Part shown: positions 8,814 to 20,899 of the stretch, one piece after another | Layout of the letters: every line of letters starts with the position of its first letter | How positions within the stretch are numbered: position 1 is the stretch's first letter | DNA from: Guillardia theta CCMP2712 | Lineage: Eukaryota > Cryptophyceae > Pyrenomonadales > Geminigeraceae | Direction of reading: 5' to 3' | Length of the DNA stretch: 64,000 bases | Assembly (NCBI RefSeq): GCF_000315625.1 | Contig: NW_005434642.1 | Span: forward strand, 95,615 to 159,614 | The notes under the pieces: generated by a model | What the model was told of the DNA's origin: nothing | The model's input: the letters and a program-made list of their open reading frames with translations, nothing else | Database searches by the model: none | Made by a program: the position numbers and the translations under genes

Positions 8814-11800
8814 TCACGCCTTCGATTTCTCTAAGTCCGTCATGAGCTCATTGCAGATGGCTGTTAACTGTTGGTTCTCGGAAACTTTCAAGTCCAGCTC
8901 GTTCTTAAGCGCCTTCTTCTCCATCTCCGCCTTCTGCATCTGAACGCGCAGAAGCTTGATCTCCTTCTCGCTGCAGTCAGACGCCAGCAGGGCCCAACCC
9001 TCGTCTCACCTTCTCAAGATCCCCACCTCCCGCTTTCGACTGCTGCGAGGCTGCGGTCTTCAACTCGAGGTTCTCAGCCTGGGCAGGCAAGGGGTCAGGA
9101 CAGAGGAGGAGCAACAAGACACCTACCTCTAGCTTGCTCACCCTTCCCTCGAGCTCCGCCTTTGCTGCATTGGAGGACTTGAGCGTCTGCTCCAGCGTCG
9201 CGTACTCGATCTTGTAGTTCTCCGTCTTCCTCCTCTGCTCGATCAACTCCTGCAGAAGGACGAGTTGAGGGCAAGCGGGAGGAGGAGGAGAGAGGAAGAG
9301 CAAGGGAGAGAAGAGATGAGGGGGAGGGAGGGAGGAGATGGAGGAGGAGGTACCTGCTGAGCCATCTGCGCCTTGACATTCAGGGTAACGATGTTGGAGT
9401 CGCGCTCGCTGATGGACTTCTCTGCGCTGGAGAGCTTCTCTGCCAGCAGCGCGCACTCCCTGCTCCTGCTCTCCGACTCCTTCATCACCCTCTCCTCCAG
9501 CTCCTTGATCTTCTCCTCTCGCACTGCCCCCTGCTGCTGGCAGCTCCTCAGGATCTCGTTGGTCTCGAGGAGGCTCTGCGACAGGTCGCTGTTCTTGGCG
9601 TCTGCCGCGGCGTAATACTCCTTGAGCTTCGTGTACCTCCCGTGAAGCTCGTTGAACGCTGCCTCCAGCTCCTACACGATCCAGTCAGAAGGATGGAGGA
9701 GAACTCTGACCTTTAAGGGAGCGACTGAGTGAGAGCGGAAGGGGAGGAGCAAAGCGGAAGAGAAGGAGAGGAGCGGGGAATACATCAGCATAGTTCTTGG
9801 TCTCTGTCAACTCCTTAGAGAGCTTCTTGTTCTCCTGCCTCTCCTTCTCGAGGATGCCAGCCATCTCGTCGACCGTGTTGTCTGCCTCCTGCACCAGAGG
9901 CTGTCAATCGCAGGAGCAAAAGGAGGAGGGGGAGGAGACACAGACCTTGATAGCAACTTGAAGCCTCTCGTTCTCAGTCGTCATGGACTTCTTGACGTCC
10001 TCCAGCTCCTTCTCAGCTGCCGCGAGCTTGCTGGTGATCTGTCGCTTCTCGTTGTCAAGCTTGGCTTGCAGGGCTTCAGTGTTGTAGCTCGAGATTCGCT
10101 CCACGTCCTCCAGCGTGTACAGCTGGCGGGCTCTTCCCGACGATGTGAAGGCCGAGGGCTCGACGGGTGCAGCAGCAGGAGGAGCCGGGTTGACCGTCTT
10201 GAGTACGTCCCACTCGCTTGAGATCTCCCACACGACCTTCTCCTTCTCCTTCTCCTTCTTCTCCTCCTCCGTCTTCCCTTCCCTCTCCTCAGGATGGCCC
10301 GCCGGCTTCACGGCTGCCTGCATCGCTTCCCTGTCGTCCTCGCAAACGTCGGAGATCCTGAGGTCAGCCATGTCCAGCACGTCGTCCTCGTCCAAGAGGT
10401 CACAGAGAGCGTTGGCGTTGTCGAGGGCCCCGGGGGATAAGGTGAGACGATTCTGACGCGCCATAAGTTACAAAAGGAAGCAAAGGAGAAGAGAAGGACA
10501 GGGAAGGAGGAGAAGAGAAAGAGCAAATCAACTGAAAGGGGCCTGCAAACAAGAGACATACCTTACTGATGGACGAGTGCGGCGAGGGCAACGGGACCTT
10601 GAAAGCTGGAGAAAAGACTGACGACAACTCCTTGCAGTCCGCGCACTTGCATCCTGCCTTCCTGATGCACTTCACCTCCCCTGAGCTCTCCTCCTTCCCT
10701 CCAATGCAGATAGACGCCATCGCCTTGCAGTCCGAGCACGTGCACCCCGCCCGCCGAAGACACACCTCTCCTCCTTCCTGCGCCGCCGCCGCCTCGTCCT
10801 CTACGGCCTCCGTAGGCTTGGTCGTCTCCTCTGCCTCTGCCTCTGCCTCTGCCTTGGCGACTTCCTCCTCTGCCATCGCCTGCTCCACCTCCTCTTCCTT
10901 GGCCACTTGCTCGTCAGCAGCCTCCTTGACATCCGCCTGCTCCTGCTCCTGCTCCTCGGGCTTCGAGTCAACCTCCTCCTCCTCCTTCTTGAGAGGAGTG
11001 ACCGCAAGGGTGATCCCCGCCATCGCAAGGCAGTCCGCGCACTTGCATCCTGCCTTCCTGATGCACTTCACCTCCCCTGAGCTCTCCTCCTTCCCTCCAA
11101 TGCAGATAGACGCCATCGCCTTGCAGTCCGAGCACGTGCACCCCGCCCGCCGAAGACACACCTCTCCTCCTTCCTGCGCCGCCGCCACCTCGTCCTCTAC
11201 GGCCTCCGTAGGCTTGGTCGTCTCCTCTGCCTCTGCCTCTGCCTCTGGCTTGGCGACTTCCTCCTCTGCCATCGCCTCCTCTTCCTTGACCACTTGCTCG
11301 TCAGCAGCCTCCTTGACATCCTCCTTGACATCCGCCTGCTCCTCCTCGGGCTTCGAGTCAACCTCCTCCTCCTCCTTCTTGAGAGGAGTGACCGCAAGGG
11401 TGATCCCCGCCATCGCAAGGCAGTCCGCGCACTTGCATCCTGCCTTCCTGATGCACTTCACCTCCCCTGAGCTCTCCTCCTTCCCTCCAATGCAGATAGA
11501 CGCCATCGCCTTGCAGTCCGAGCACGTGCACCCCGCCCGCCGAAGACACACCTCTCCTCCTTCCTGCGCCGCCGCCACCTCGTCCTCTACGGCCTCCGTA
11601 GGCTTGGTCGTCTCCTCTGCCTCTGCCTCTGCCTCTGCCTCTGACTTGGCGACTTCCTCCTCTGCCATCGCCTCCTCCTCCTTGACCACTTGCTCGTCAG
11701 CAGCCTCCTTGACATCCTCCTGCTCCTGCTCCTGCTCCTCGGGCTTCGAGTCAACCTCCTCCTCCTCCTTCTTGAGAGGAGTGACCGCAAGGGTGATCCC

Positions 11801-13332
11801 CGCCATCGCAAGGCAGTCCGCGCACTTGCATCCTGCCTTCCTGATGCACTTCACCTCCCCTGAGCTCTCCTCCTTCCCTCCAATGCAGATAGACGCCATC
11901 GCCTTGCAGTCCGAGCACGTGCACCCCGCCCGCCGAAGACACACCTCTCCTCCTTCCTGCGCCGCCGCCGCCTCGTCCTCTACGGCCTCCGTAGGCTTGG
12001 TCGTCTCCTCTGCCTCTGCCTCTGCCTCTGCCTCTGGCTTGGCGACTTCCTCCTCTGCCATCGCCTGCTCCACCTCCTCTTCCTTGGCCACTTGCTCGTC
12101 AGCAGCCTCCTGGACATCCTCCTTGACATCCGCCTGCTCCTGCTCCTGCTCCTGCTCCTCGGGCTTCGAGTCAACCTCCTCCTCCTCCTTCTTGAGAGGA
12201 GTGACCGCAAGGGTGATCCCCGCCATCGCAAGGCAGTCCGCGCACTTGCATCCTGCCTCCCTGATGCACTTCACCTCCCCTGAGCTCTCCTCCTTCCCTC
12301 CAATGCAGATAGACGCCATCGCCTTGCAGTCCGAGCACGTGCACCCCGCCCGCCGAAGACACACCTCTCCTCCTTCCTGCGCCGCCGCCACCTCGTCCTC
12401 TACGGCCTCCGTAGGCTTGGTCGTCTCCTCTGCCTCTGCCTCTGCCTCTGACTTGGCGACTTCCTCCTCTGCCATCGCCTCCTCCTCCTTGACCACTTGC
12501 TCGTCAGCAGCCTCCTTGACATCCGCCTGCTCCTGCTCCTGCTCCTCGGGCTTCGAGTCAACCTCCTCCTCCTCCTTCTTGAGAGGAGTGACCGCAAGGG
12601 TGATCCCCGCCATCGCAAGGCAGTCCGCGCACTTGCATCCTGCCTTCCTGATGCACTTCACCTCCCCTGAGCTCTCCTCCTTCCCTCCAATGCAGATAGA
12701 CGCCATCGCCTTGCAGTCCGAGCACGTGCACCCCGCCCGCCGAAGACACACCTCTCCTCCTTCCTGCGCCGCCGCCACCTCGTCCTCTACGGCCTCCGTA
12801 GGCTTGGTCGTCTCCTCTGCCTCTGCCTCTGCCTCTGCCTCTGACTTGGCGACTTCCTCCTCTGCCATCGCCTCCTCCTCCTTGACCACTTGCTCGTCAG
12901 CAGCCTCCTTGACATCCTCCTGCTCCTGCTCCTGCTCCTCGGGCTTCGAGTCAACCTCCTCCTCCTCCTTCTTGAGAGGAGTGACCGCAAGGGTGATCCC
13001 CGCCATCGCAAGGCAGTCCGCGCACTTGCATCCTGCCTTCCTGATGCACTTCACCTCCCCTGAGCTCTCCTCCTTCCCTCCAATGCAGATAGACGCCATC
13101 GCCTTGCAGTCCGAGCACGTGCACCCCGCCCGCCGAAGACACACCTCTCCTCCTTCCTGCGCCGCCGCCGCCTCGTCCTCTACGGCCTCCGTAGGCTTGG
13201 TCGTCTCCTCTGCCTCTGCCTCTGCCTCTGCCTCTGGCTTGGCGACTTCCTCCTCTGCCATCGCCTGCTCCACCTCCTCTTCCTTGGCCACTTGCTCGTC
13301 AGCAGCCTCCTTGACATCCTCCTTGACATCCG

Positions 13333-13371
<39 letters not shown>

Positions 13372-14544
13372 CGGGCTTCGAGTCAACCTCCTCCTCCTTC
13401 TTGAGAGGAGTGACCGCAAGGGTGATCCCCGCCATCGCAAGGCAGTCCGCGCACTTGCATCCTGCCTTCCTCATGCATGCAACGAGAGCAGGGGCATCAG
13501 GCTCGCTTAGTTTCTCCTCGGCATCGACTTGTTTCTTGCTGGTGGTAACTGAGGCGGCTTGCGGTGCATCAACATTGGCACGTTCTCCATCGGGTTGCTG
13601 TGACGGTTCGCCGAGAGGACTGCAAGGGTTTTCCTTTTGATTGCTTTGCAGGTTTGCCTGCTGGATTGCCCATTCAATCTCTTCCTCTGAGAATCCCATT
13701 TCAGTCATGGAGGCTCGCATCTCCTGGTTCTTTTCATGGCAGCTCTCTTGACAGTCTCCGTCTTTCGCGTCATCATCTGCAAGAATGTTGTCTTCCAGCC
13801 GTGTCATTCAAAACCAACGAGACTTTCAAGCTCACCGATCCGGTCGATGATCTGATCTGAAAGATCGTGGAAGGACTGGTTCCCAGCCGCATCCTTCTCT
13901 ACAGCCGGCTCGCTGGGCTTCTCATCTTTCCCGCTGTCGTCGGCTTGAATCTCAGACACAATCTCCTCCCACACTTGGTCTGGGAGCATGGGAGGCGGTC
14001 GTGAAGAAATCTTTGGAAGCTTCGGCTGCACAGCATCTGGCAGACAAGTGTGAGAGACAACAAGGGCAGGTGAAACTCTTGGACCTGCTTTTGAGTCCAC
14101 ATGATCTGGATTGAACTTGGGCAAAGACGACTCTTTCACCTTGCTCAAGGACGGCAGGGCAGGAGGATTTTCAACAAGGAAAGAGAGCCGGATAGCCTTG
14201 ACTTGAGCCTGGCAAGAAGCAGTCTCAACTAAACAAAAGACCAGGGGTAGATTAATTACTTGTTTCTGTTCCAAAGTCTGTTGGCAGTCCACCACTGCTT
14301 GCTTCTCCGTAGCGTCTCCCAACACAGGCAACGCTAAAGATCGCAAGACGCCACTGTCTCTGACCCGAAACATGACCTCGTCATCTCCTTCCTCAACAAA
14401 CTTGAAGTCCGTCCCAGATGTCCAGCACGTGTTCACAGGAGTCTCGGCACTCGCCATTGCCCGTCGGCAGAGCACTGGGGTCTCGACATTCGACAGATCT
14501 TTGAATGCGCCTCTCGACCTCTCTTCTTCCCCTGGAGAAGACAT
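8814..14544 (-). CDS. TACC-like coiled-coil protein with UBA-like segment and seven Cys-motif repeats
   Basis: About 1,716 aa. Exons: 14544-14260, 14208-13836, 13776-10562, 10452-9946, 9888-9784, 9671-9354, 9249-9127, 9078-9010, ~8969-8814. Residues ~245-265 read MTEMGFSEEEIEWAIQQAN, a UBA-like helix pair. Then come seven repeats of 129-140 aa, each with two C-x5-C-x-C-x2-C motifs (CLRRAGCTCSDC and CIRKAGCKCADC) separated by Glu/Ala-rich acidic stretches; 15 motifs in all. The last ~400 residues are coiled coil ending ENQQLTAICNELMTDLEKS, which resembles the C-terminus of TACC (centrosome/microtubule) proteins. Joining the repeat exon to the coiled-coil exons is by a strong donor (10561) and in-phase acceptor; alternatively a second gene starts at ATG 10464. 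The last junction is off by one base (see findings). Confidence 0.75.
10620..13470 (-). repeat. Seven tandem ~390-bp coding repeats
   Basis: Successive repeat starts (measured at the same word) are 396, 390, 393, 420, 387 and 393 bp apart, all multiples of three. Units are almost identical at the base level; differences are mainly in the number of GAG/CAG-type codons in the acidic linker and a few single-base changes. They encode the paired Cys motifs of the TACC-like protein. Confidence 0.95.
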
Positions 14545-15050
14545 GTTTGTCTGCACGAACATCAGAGAAATATGAACCAAAATAGGAAATAATGAGCTCT
14601 CTGTAACGCAATTCTAACGAAATTATTGATTACAAAGAGCACAGTGGTATGGATAAGAGGGAGCAAAGGAAATACATACTTCACTTCACATACGCATCTT
14701 GATCAATGTGTGGCAAGCTGTGGCACATTTACAGCAGCATTGTGTGCAAGTTTTAGCAAACGGAAACCTAGAGGCACTCGATCTGCTATACATGAAACTA
14801 CGCTTCGAGCACATGATTGTTGTGAAAAAAATACTATACAAACGCAACAAAACAGAAAAGTACATATGCAGCTTCTGATGACATTCATTCATTGCTTTCG
14901 ACTCAATATCATCATCTTCACATCGAACTCAGTTCTACTTCTCTCTGTCTGTCATTCACACTTCTCGCTTGAGCTCCCTTCCTCCCTTCCCTCCCCTCCT
15001 GGCGAGGTTTGAAACGGAAAACAAATTCAAATCCTTAGCTACCACCACGC
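14545..15050. other. 5' flank of the TACC-like gene; no gene seen
   Basis: AT-richer than the surroundings, with only short frames. It should contain the promoter of the minus-strand gene, but I see no clear element. Confidence 0.3.
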
Positions 15051-15059
15051 CTCTCAACG

Positions 15060-15350
15060 GACGATAACCGTAAGTAAGGTAGTACGGTCGACGGTTTTAG
15101 AGTCCGTTGACCGTGTGCCCGGTGACCGTCTGACAGCGGCAGTGCGGCCCGGCCACCGTCGGCGGCCCGCCGGTGGAAGTAGTACAGCACGGTTGTTGAG
15201 AGTCTAGGCTGGCCGGGCCGCGCGGAGCTCCGAGCCTGAGTCCGCCGCCGCCGCCGTCACCTGGCCGGCCGCCGTCCCGGCACTGCGGCAAGGCTCCACG
15301 GTGGGGCACGGAAGGCTTGCCAAGTCAGCGGTGTATCCGAGGCGGCCTCA
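15060..15350. repeat. GC-rich dispersed repeat island 1
   Basis: About 290 bp of very GC-rich sequence built from words such as CCGTCGGCGG, GGCCGGGCC and repeated ACCGT/ACGGT. It is bordered by sequences with CGTCACGGT/ACCGTGAC words. Similar islands recur at 16065, 20690, 23040, 38130, 48855 and 49100. Confidence 0.6.
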
Positions 15351-16064
15351 GTGACCGTACCGTGGCAGTAATAGAATTGATGCCAGAGTAGGCAGGGGCC
15401 CTGAACCGACTCGGAGATGATCAGTGTACAAAATTGTCGTAGAGTCGGATCTTGAAAATGATCTTCATCATGTCTGGATGCTTCACATCCTTTTTGTGTG
15501 CATTGACTTGTGACGGACTCGGTCTTGAGCAAACTTGAACCTGTCACAGCTTGTTTGCACTACTTCAAGTTCAGTTTGGCATAGCACACTTTGAAGCCTT
15601 ACAAACTTGATCGGAAGTTTGAGTAGGATCATGAGTCAAATGGAACTACCAGGAGATCTGGCGGAAGCCTTGTTTTTTATGTCACGGAGCTTTTGAAAAC
15701 ATTCAAGGAGCTACTTCTGGATTGGCCCCCGTGAACTTGGCAGGCCGGGTGGCCCCAACATCTTCAAACTTTGAAATGCCTTGAAACGGATGACGGTTCA
15801 AGTCCGGTGGCAACATCGCGGCAGCAATCTCTGGTCACAAGTTCTTTACAGTACGGTTCCGTGGCAAATTTTATCTTTTGGTCTGCTCTCTTCATCAGTG
15901 TGCACACTGATGATCTAATACTGAGCCCTCAGGCCATGAAAATCAGGCTTCTTCAGCCTGTGAGAATGGACAATCCTTGAACCGTCACGGTTTCGAGGCG
16001 TCAGGCCAATTCTGGTCAGGCCGCCAATTCTGGAGCAAAAAACTGTCCGTGACTGGCTAAGTTA
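15351..16064. other. Intergenic; no gene seen
   Basis: Short frames only, with scattered GTCACGGT words like those flanking the GC-rich islands (for example near 15985). Possibly eroded mobile-element sequence. Confidence 0.3.
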
Positions 16065-16210
16065 CTTCCCCGTGGGGGGCCCCGGCGTCCGGTGGGCCCG
16101 GCCGCCGCAGCCACCGTGGCACGGTGCCACGGTGCCACGACGGTGCGGCCGCGGGGCCAGGCCGGCCGGGCCCGTGCTGCCACTGAGCCCGCCCCCAGTC
16201 GGGGAGCAAG
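16065..16210. repeat. GC-rich dispersed repeat island 2
   Basis: Dense CCGGCCGGGCCC-type sequence with a short direct repeat CACGGTGCCACGGTGCCAC. It ends about 20 bp before the start codon of the glycosidase gene, so it lies in that gene's 5' region. Confidence 0.6.
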
Positions 16211-16228
16211 TAGTGGGAGATACCAAAA

Positions 16229-19200
16229 ATGGTGAGGCAGGGGAGACTTTCGACGCAGGCGCTGCTGCAGGCGCTGCTGGGCTTGTACTCAGCGGCATAC
16301 TGCTGCCTGCTGGAGGGGAGCTTCACCAACGAGAGAGGAACGACGATCATCTCGAAGCAAGAGAGTAACTTCGTCGTCTCCTTTCTCAACGATGCTCAGG
16401 ACAAGGAGGGTTGGTTGGTAGCAACCGGCACCCTGAGCAAGAATGGAAGTCGATGGTGCACGTGCGGAGCAGGGGGCAGTTGCACGTCGAGCGAAGGACT
16501 TTGTAGGGAGCTGACGGTGACTTTCATCAGGGCGAACAAGTCCGTAGCGATGGTGCTCAATGGTACTGTCGAGCTGGACTGCCAGGGGGTAACATCATGG
16601 AGCAACGGGTACGGCGACTGGTGGAAGCCCGACCCGTCAATCAAAGAGCTGCACATTGTCTCTATGACACATCTTGACGTCGGATTCACAAACACAACTC
16701 ACAGCGTATGCGACATGTACTTTGAGAAGCATTTCCCTCAGGCCCTCGAAACCCATTACGAACTCAAGGCGCGAGGGGGTGCTGAAACCTACACATGGAC
16801 TGTCTTCCCGTGGCTTCTCTTGGAGTTCTTCGATGGTGCAGCTGGCTGTGCTCGACGCAGACGGACAGAGCAAGAGATGATGGAGATGAAGGTTGCAATC
16901 GAGAGTGGAGCGATCATCTGGCAAGCCAACGCCCTCAACTCCTTCATGGAGCTCTACGACGAGACTCTTCTTGACTACAGCCTCTCTCTGAGACATGAGC
17001 TGAACGCCATGTTTGCTGCCAAGTCAGGACTGCTCGCAGGCAAGCAGACTGACGTGCCTGGAATGAGCATAGCTGCCGTACCAGCCTTGCACAAGAAAGG
17101 TCAATGCCGTTGGGTTCGGTTCATGTGTGATGATCAACCCAGGCGTGCGAGCGTTTCACATCGGATACAACGGGGCCTGCAAGAAGCCCGAGGCTCTTCC
17201 TCCTCTCTTCAGGTCAGACGTCTTTGCTAGTCTCAAGTCCGTCAGACTTGCGTCAGGTGGCTGCACAAAGAGTCGGGCAAGGAGTTGCTCGTCATGGCCG
17301 AGGCCTCGTACGGTTGGCTGGTTAGGTTTCAAGATATCGCGCTCGGTCAGTCTTGTCTCAACTTTTTGTTCTTGGACTGACTTCTGATCGAAGTCTTCCA
17401 GTATGGATCCGACAACGGTTTACCCCCAAAGCCAGGGCAAGTTTTACAATTTTGGCGAACGATGCAGAATCGATTTCCACAGGCGAAGGTTTTTCACACG
17501 CTTTGAGGCGTTTACATGATATCACTGATGTCTTAAAAGTTGATATCAAGCAGCCTTGACGCCTTTGTCTCGCGTGTTATGAACAGCCCAGGTTACGCAA
17601 ACCTTCCCATCGTTGATAAGGACATTGGTAAGCAAATTGACCTGCTGGACTGCGATGGTCGGCAAAGTTTGACGCGTTGAGCAGGAGATTCGTGGCTGTA
17701 TGGTTCTCCTGCTGACCCCATCAGACTTGGTATCTTGTGCTATCTTCTCCTCTCGCCCTCATCATCTCTCCAGCTGCCTATCGCGAGGCCGTGCGATTCA
17801 TCAATGAAAAGATCGGTACTCCTCTCCTCCATTTTCAACTCTCTCCTGACCGACCAAAGGGAGCAAAACGATATCACCAAGGCATCATTCGGTTGGCCTT
17901 GAGAGAATTTGCACATGACTGAGCTGATCTGCGCACTAGCTCAGGCGATACATGAGGAGGTTGCTCAAGGTACCTGAGATCCCTCGTGCTCCTCGTGCTC
18001 CTCGTGCTCTTCGTGCTCCTCGTCCTCGTCCTCGTGCTCCTCGTCCTCCTCGTCCTCCTCCTGCTCCTCGTCCTCCTCCTGCTCCTCGTCCTCCTCGTCC
18101 TCCTCGTCCTCCTCGAGCCCTTCCGCGTTTGTTTCCTCCTCATCCTCCTCTTTCCCGTTTTTGTTTCTGTTCCTTTTGCGTAGACTTACCGACAACCAGG
18201 GACCTCCGGAACACAATTGGGGTCTCAGCATAAATGATGTAGAGATAGGACACGCCTGTACGGCAACGTGACAGCTGTCACAGTTCTTTCACGTCCTCAG
18301 AACCCCTGACGGGAACTGGAGCAACGAAGAGTTTCACCGGTTGCGGAGGTAGAACGTCTTGTTAGAATTAGTCTCTCCTTCCATTCACCATTTTTCCGAA
18401 CAGGGTGGACTCGCGCTATGCCATGCTCGAGATGGTCAGGGCCGGTTCAACAAGAGTCCCTCTCACAGTCAGTGCAGGAATGGGCAGATCAGAGGCTGTA
18501 CAACCACCCGCTTCCCACTCACAACAAAGGTAATTCCCTTTAGACTCTCTTAAAGGCCTTGGGCATGATGTTTGATGCAGGGACCTGGGGCCGTCTCGTG
18601 GAGGAGCTGGAGGGGAGGCTGAGGATGGTAGAAGGCGGGAAGGTCTGGTCCTCGGAGAGAGTCAGAGATCCTTCAAGGGGGAAGAAGAGGTGGAGAGCGA
18701 TGAACCGTGCAGAAATCTCAAAGATGCGCAAATGCGGAGAGTATCTCGTATGCTCACTTGGACCTCTCCTCTTCTCCAATCCTCATGCTTGTACTCAGGT
18801 TGCGTTCAACACGACTGATGGATCTCTTTCCTACCTGAGGAGGAGTGAGGTAGTCTTCACTCCATCTCGAAAATCCAACTGTCCCCAAACACCTTCAGGC
18901 TGGGGCGTTCCAGTGGGCCAAGTCGTTCGGAAGGATGAGGTAGATAGACAAGCTATGCAGTGACAAGAAGGCGCCGGGATGTTGAACATCTTGATCAGAT
19001 ATCGAACATATTCGGAGCAAGACTTCCTTCACTTCAACGAAGAGTACACCCCAGGTAATCGCCATTGCTCGCAGTCTATCTCCCAGCTCCTCATCATCCG
19101 GCTCAGGTTGCATTCCTTGCGATGACTTTGCCAAACTCGGCATGGAGGTCCGCAAGATTGACTTCAAGTCCTCCGGGAGGCTGACTCTTGTAGACTGCCC

Positions 19201-20471
19201 ATCCTGTCTCCCGTACTTGGGACTTCAGAGTTTCCTCTGCCGCTGCAAACATCATGAAAGGTATCCAATGCGCAGAATCTACATCGTTGTGGCGGCTCAA
19301 CTTTGACTCAAATGCGATTGAGTTCCTGCAGATTCTTGTGAGATTCGCTTCACTTTGTCATCCGAGGACGAAGCTCACAGCAAGTACAGAGAGGGAGGCA
19401 GGGAGAGGGAGGGAGGGAGGGAGGGAGGGAGGGAGGGAGGGAGGGAGGGAGGGAGGGAGGGAGGGAGGGAGGGAGGGAGGGAGGGAGCTCCATATAAGCG
19501 CATCTTGCATGTCGCCTCTCCCCGTCTCACACTTGATGTCGCAGGTACGGTGCGCCTGGGAGCATACACGTTTGCCTCTTGCTCGATCCTCCTTCATCTA
19601 CTCATCCATGACCGCAAGCTCTCCTACAACATCCCGGGACCAAACAAGACTGCAGTCAGTCTGCAAGTTTCTTGGACCAACAAGACAGCCACGTATCTTC
19701 CATCATCAGCCTCGTTCTCGATGACCAGCCTACAGGAGGCTCGCCGAATCCACTTGGATTTCCTTCGAACCAAACCATGAGACCAGCGCGACATGGCAGA
19801 TGCACACGCTTGGAAGGTGAGGTACGGACTAGCTCGGCGGCTGCGTGACGTTGACGAAGTTGGCTGTCGCCATATCGAGTGGTGGAGAACGGCACAAGGC
19901 ACGTCTTCTCCGTATGGTACCTCCTCCTTCTCCAACCTCAGCTTACGATCACGTCACTGAGTCTATCAAGGGACGGAGTTCGGCTGATCCAAGAGACTTC
20001 TCCTACCTTGCAGCCGACCAGACAGCAAGGTCTCCTCTCGTCCTCACAACCTCCTGTGCTCGACTAATCCTCAGCCAGCGGGGGGCTCGGAACCTTCTTC
20101 TCCCTCCTCGTCCTCTCCCTCCTCTCCCTCTCCGTTCTCGCCCTCCTCCTCCTCCTCCTCCTCCTCCTCCTCCTCCTCCTCCTCCTCCTCCTCTCCCCCC
20201 GCCTCCCATTTCCTCATTCAGGCTTTGGATTCGCCACTGTTATCCTTCACAGACATCGATCACCTCATCTGGTGCAGCCCCCTCCCCCTCCTTCCCTCCT
20301 CTACCTTTGACTGCTCACCTCAGGTACGATGGAGGTTCTTCTCCTCCGCTGCCGTCGGACCCAGCAGGAGGGCTTCACTTCAACCTGCACAACAACCTCT
20401 GGGGAACTGCCTTCCCTCAGTGGTTCTCCGACGACGCAGCCTTCCGCTTCTTCATCTCGCTTCCCCCTTGA
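16229..20471 (+). CDS. Secreted GH38-like glycosidase (DUF5054 family), many exons
   Basis: Alpha-mannosidase-like hydrolase. The first exon (16229-17099) starts with a probable signal peptide and carries ELHIVSMTHLDVGFTN, the His/Asp motif of GH38-like enzymes, and QTDVPGMS. Intron 17100-17142 restores the family sequence KKG/VRAFHIGYNGA. Further family blocks follow in order: LPPLFRWLHKE, SLDAFVSRVMNSPGYANLP, IGDSWLYGSPADP, AYREAVRFINEKI, EHNWGL, NWSNEEF, QEWADQRLYN, VAFNTTDGSLSYL, RYGAPGSIHV, VSWTNKTATYLP, VVENGTRH and finally LHFNLHNNLWGTAFPQWF before the stop at 20471. Several middle exons (17870-18560, 18790-20220) are bounded only approximately. Introns hold microsatellites. Location in the secretory pathway or outside the cell is inferred from the leader. 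Confidence 0.85.
17985..18115. repeat. CTCGTC/CTCGTG-type simple repeat inside an intron
   Basis: Runs of CTCGTGCTC and CTCCTCGTC units, lying between two conserved exons of the glycosidase gene. Confidence 0.8.
19390..19490. repeat. (GGGA)n microsatellite
   Basis: About 20 GGGA units in the glycosidase gene, between exons coding for the LSYL and RYGAPG blocks, so probably intronic. Confidence 0.9.
20140..20195. repeat. (CCT)n microsatellite
   Basis: Uninterrupted CCT units within a pyrimidine-rich stretch near the 3' end of the glycosidase gene, probably intronic. Confidence 0.9.
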
Positions 20472-20559
20472 CTCGGGGGGGGCACTGGCACACGGACAGT
20501 GACGAGACGATCCGATTCTGGCATGTTTGTAAAAGTTAAGATGCCGGATGGAGCCAATT

Positions 20560-20830
20560 TGAAGTGTACAGTACCGTACCGTTCATGGGGCCTTTACTCA
20601 CGAGGACAAGTCGAGTCGGATGATCGGGAGAGTACAGAGTCACTGCCAGTGCGATCATAGGCCGTGAGCTGACTCTGTCACCGTCTGCCAGCTGGGCCGG
20701 GCCCCGGCCGCCAGCGGCGCTAGGGGATCCCCGGGTCCCCGCGGCCCGATGCACTCCGACTCGCGGCCCGGCCGGGCCCGGCGGGCGGCTCAACTGACTA
20801 TGTGGGATCACCGACGGTGGTCAGTGAGCT
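20560..20830. repeat. GC-rich dispersed repeat island 3
   Basis: Core at 20690-20800 with GGGCCGGGCCCCGGCC and GGCCCGGCCGGGCCCGG, flanked by GTCACTGCCAGTG and CCGTACCGTTC words. Same composition and word set as the other GC-rich islands. Confidence 0.6.
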
Positions 20831-20899
20831 CGCCTCAGCTATCAAAAGAATGAAATGTGAAAGTGAAACGGTAGCGAGCGGGAAGAGTGAGGGATGCAT

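Noticed and set aside
10569-13640. Plus-strand open frame of more than 1,000 codons across the Cys-repeat region
   Set aside because: It is the antisense shadow of the repeated minus-strand exon; its product is low-complexity Ser/Ala and it lacks a domain, while the minus strand has splice sites, Cys motifs and a coiled coil in order.
17095-17150. Apparent frameshift in the GH38-like gene
   Set aside because: A 43-nt GT-AG intron (17100-17142) explains the frame change and restores the family sequence, so no frameshift is needed.
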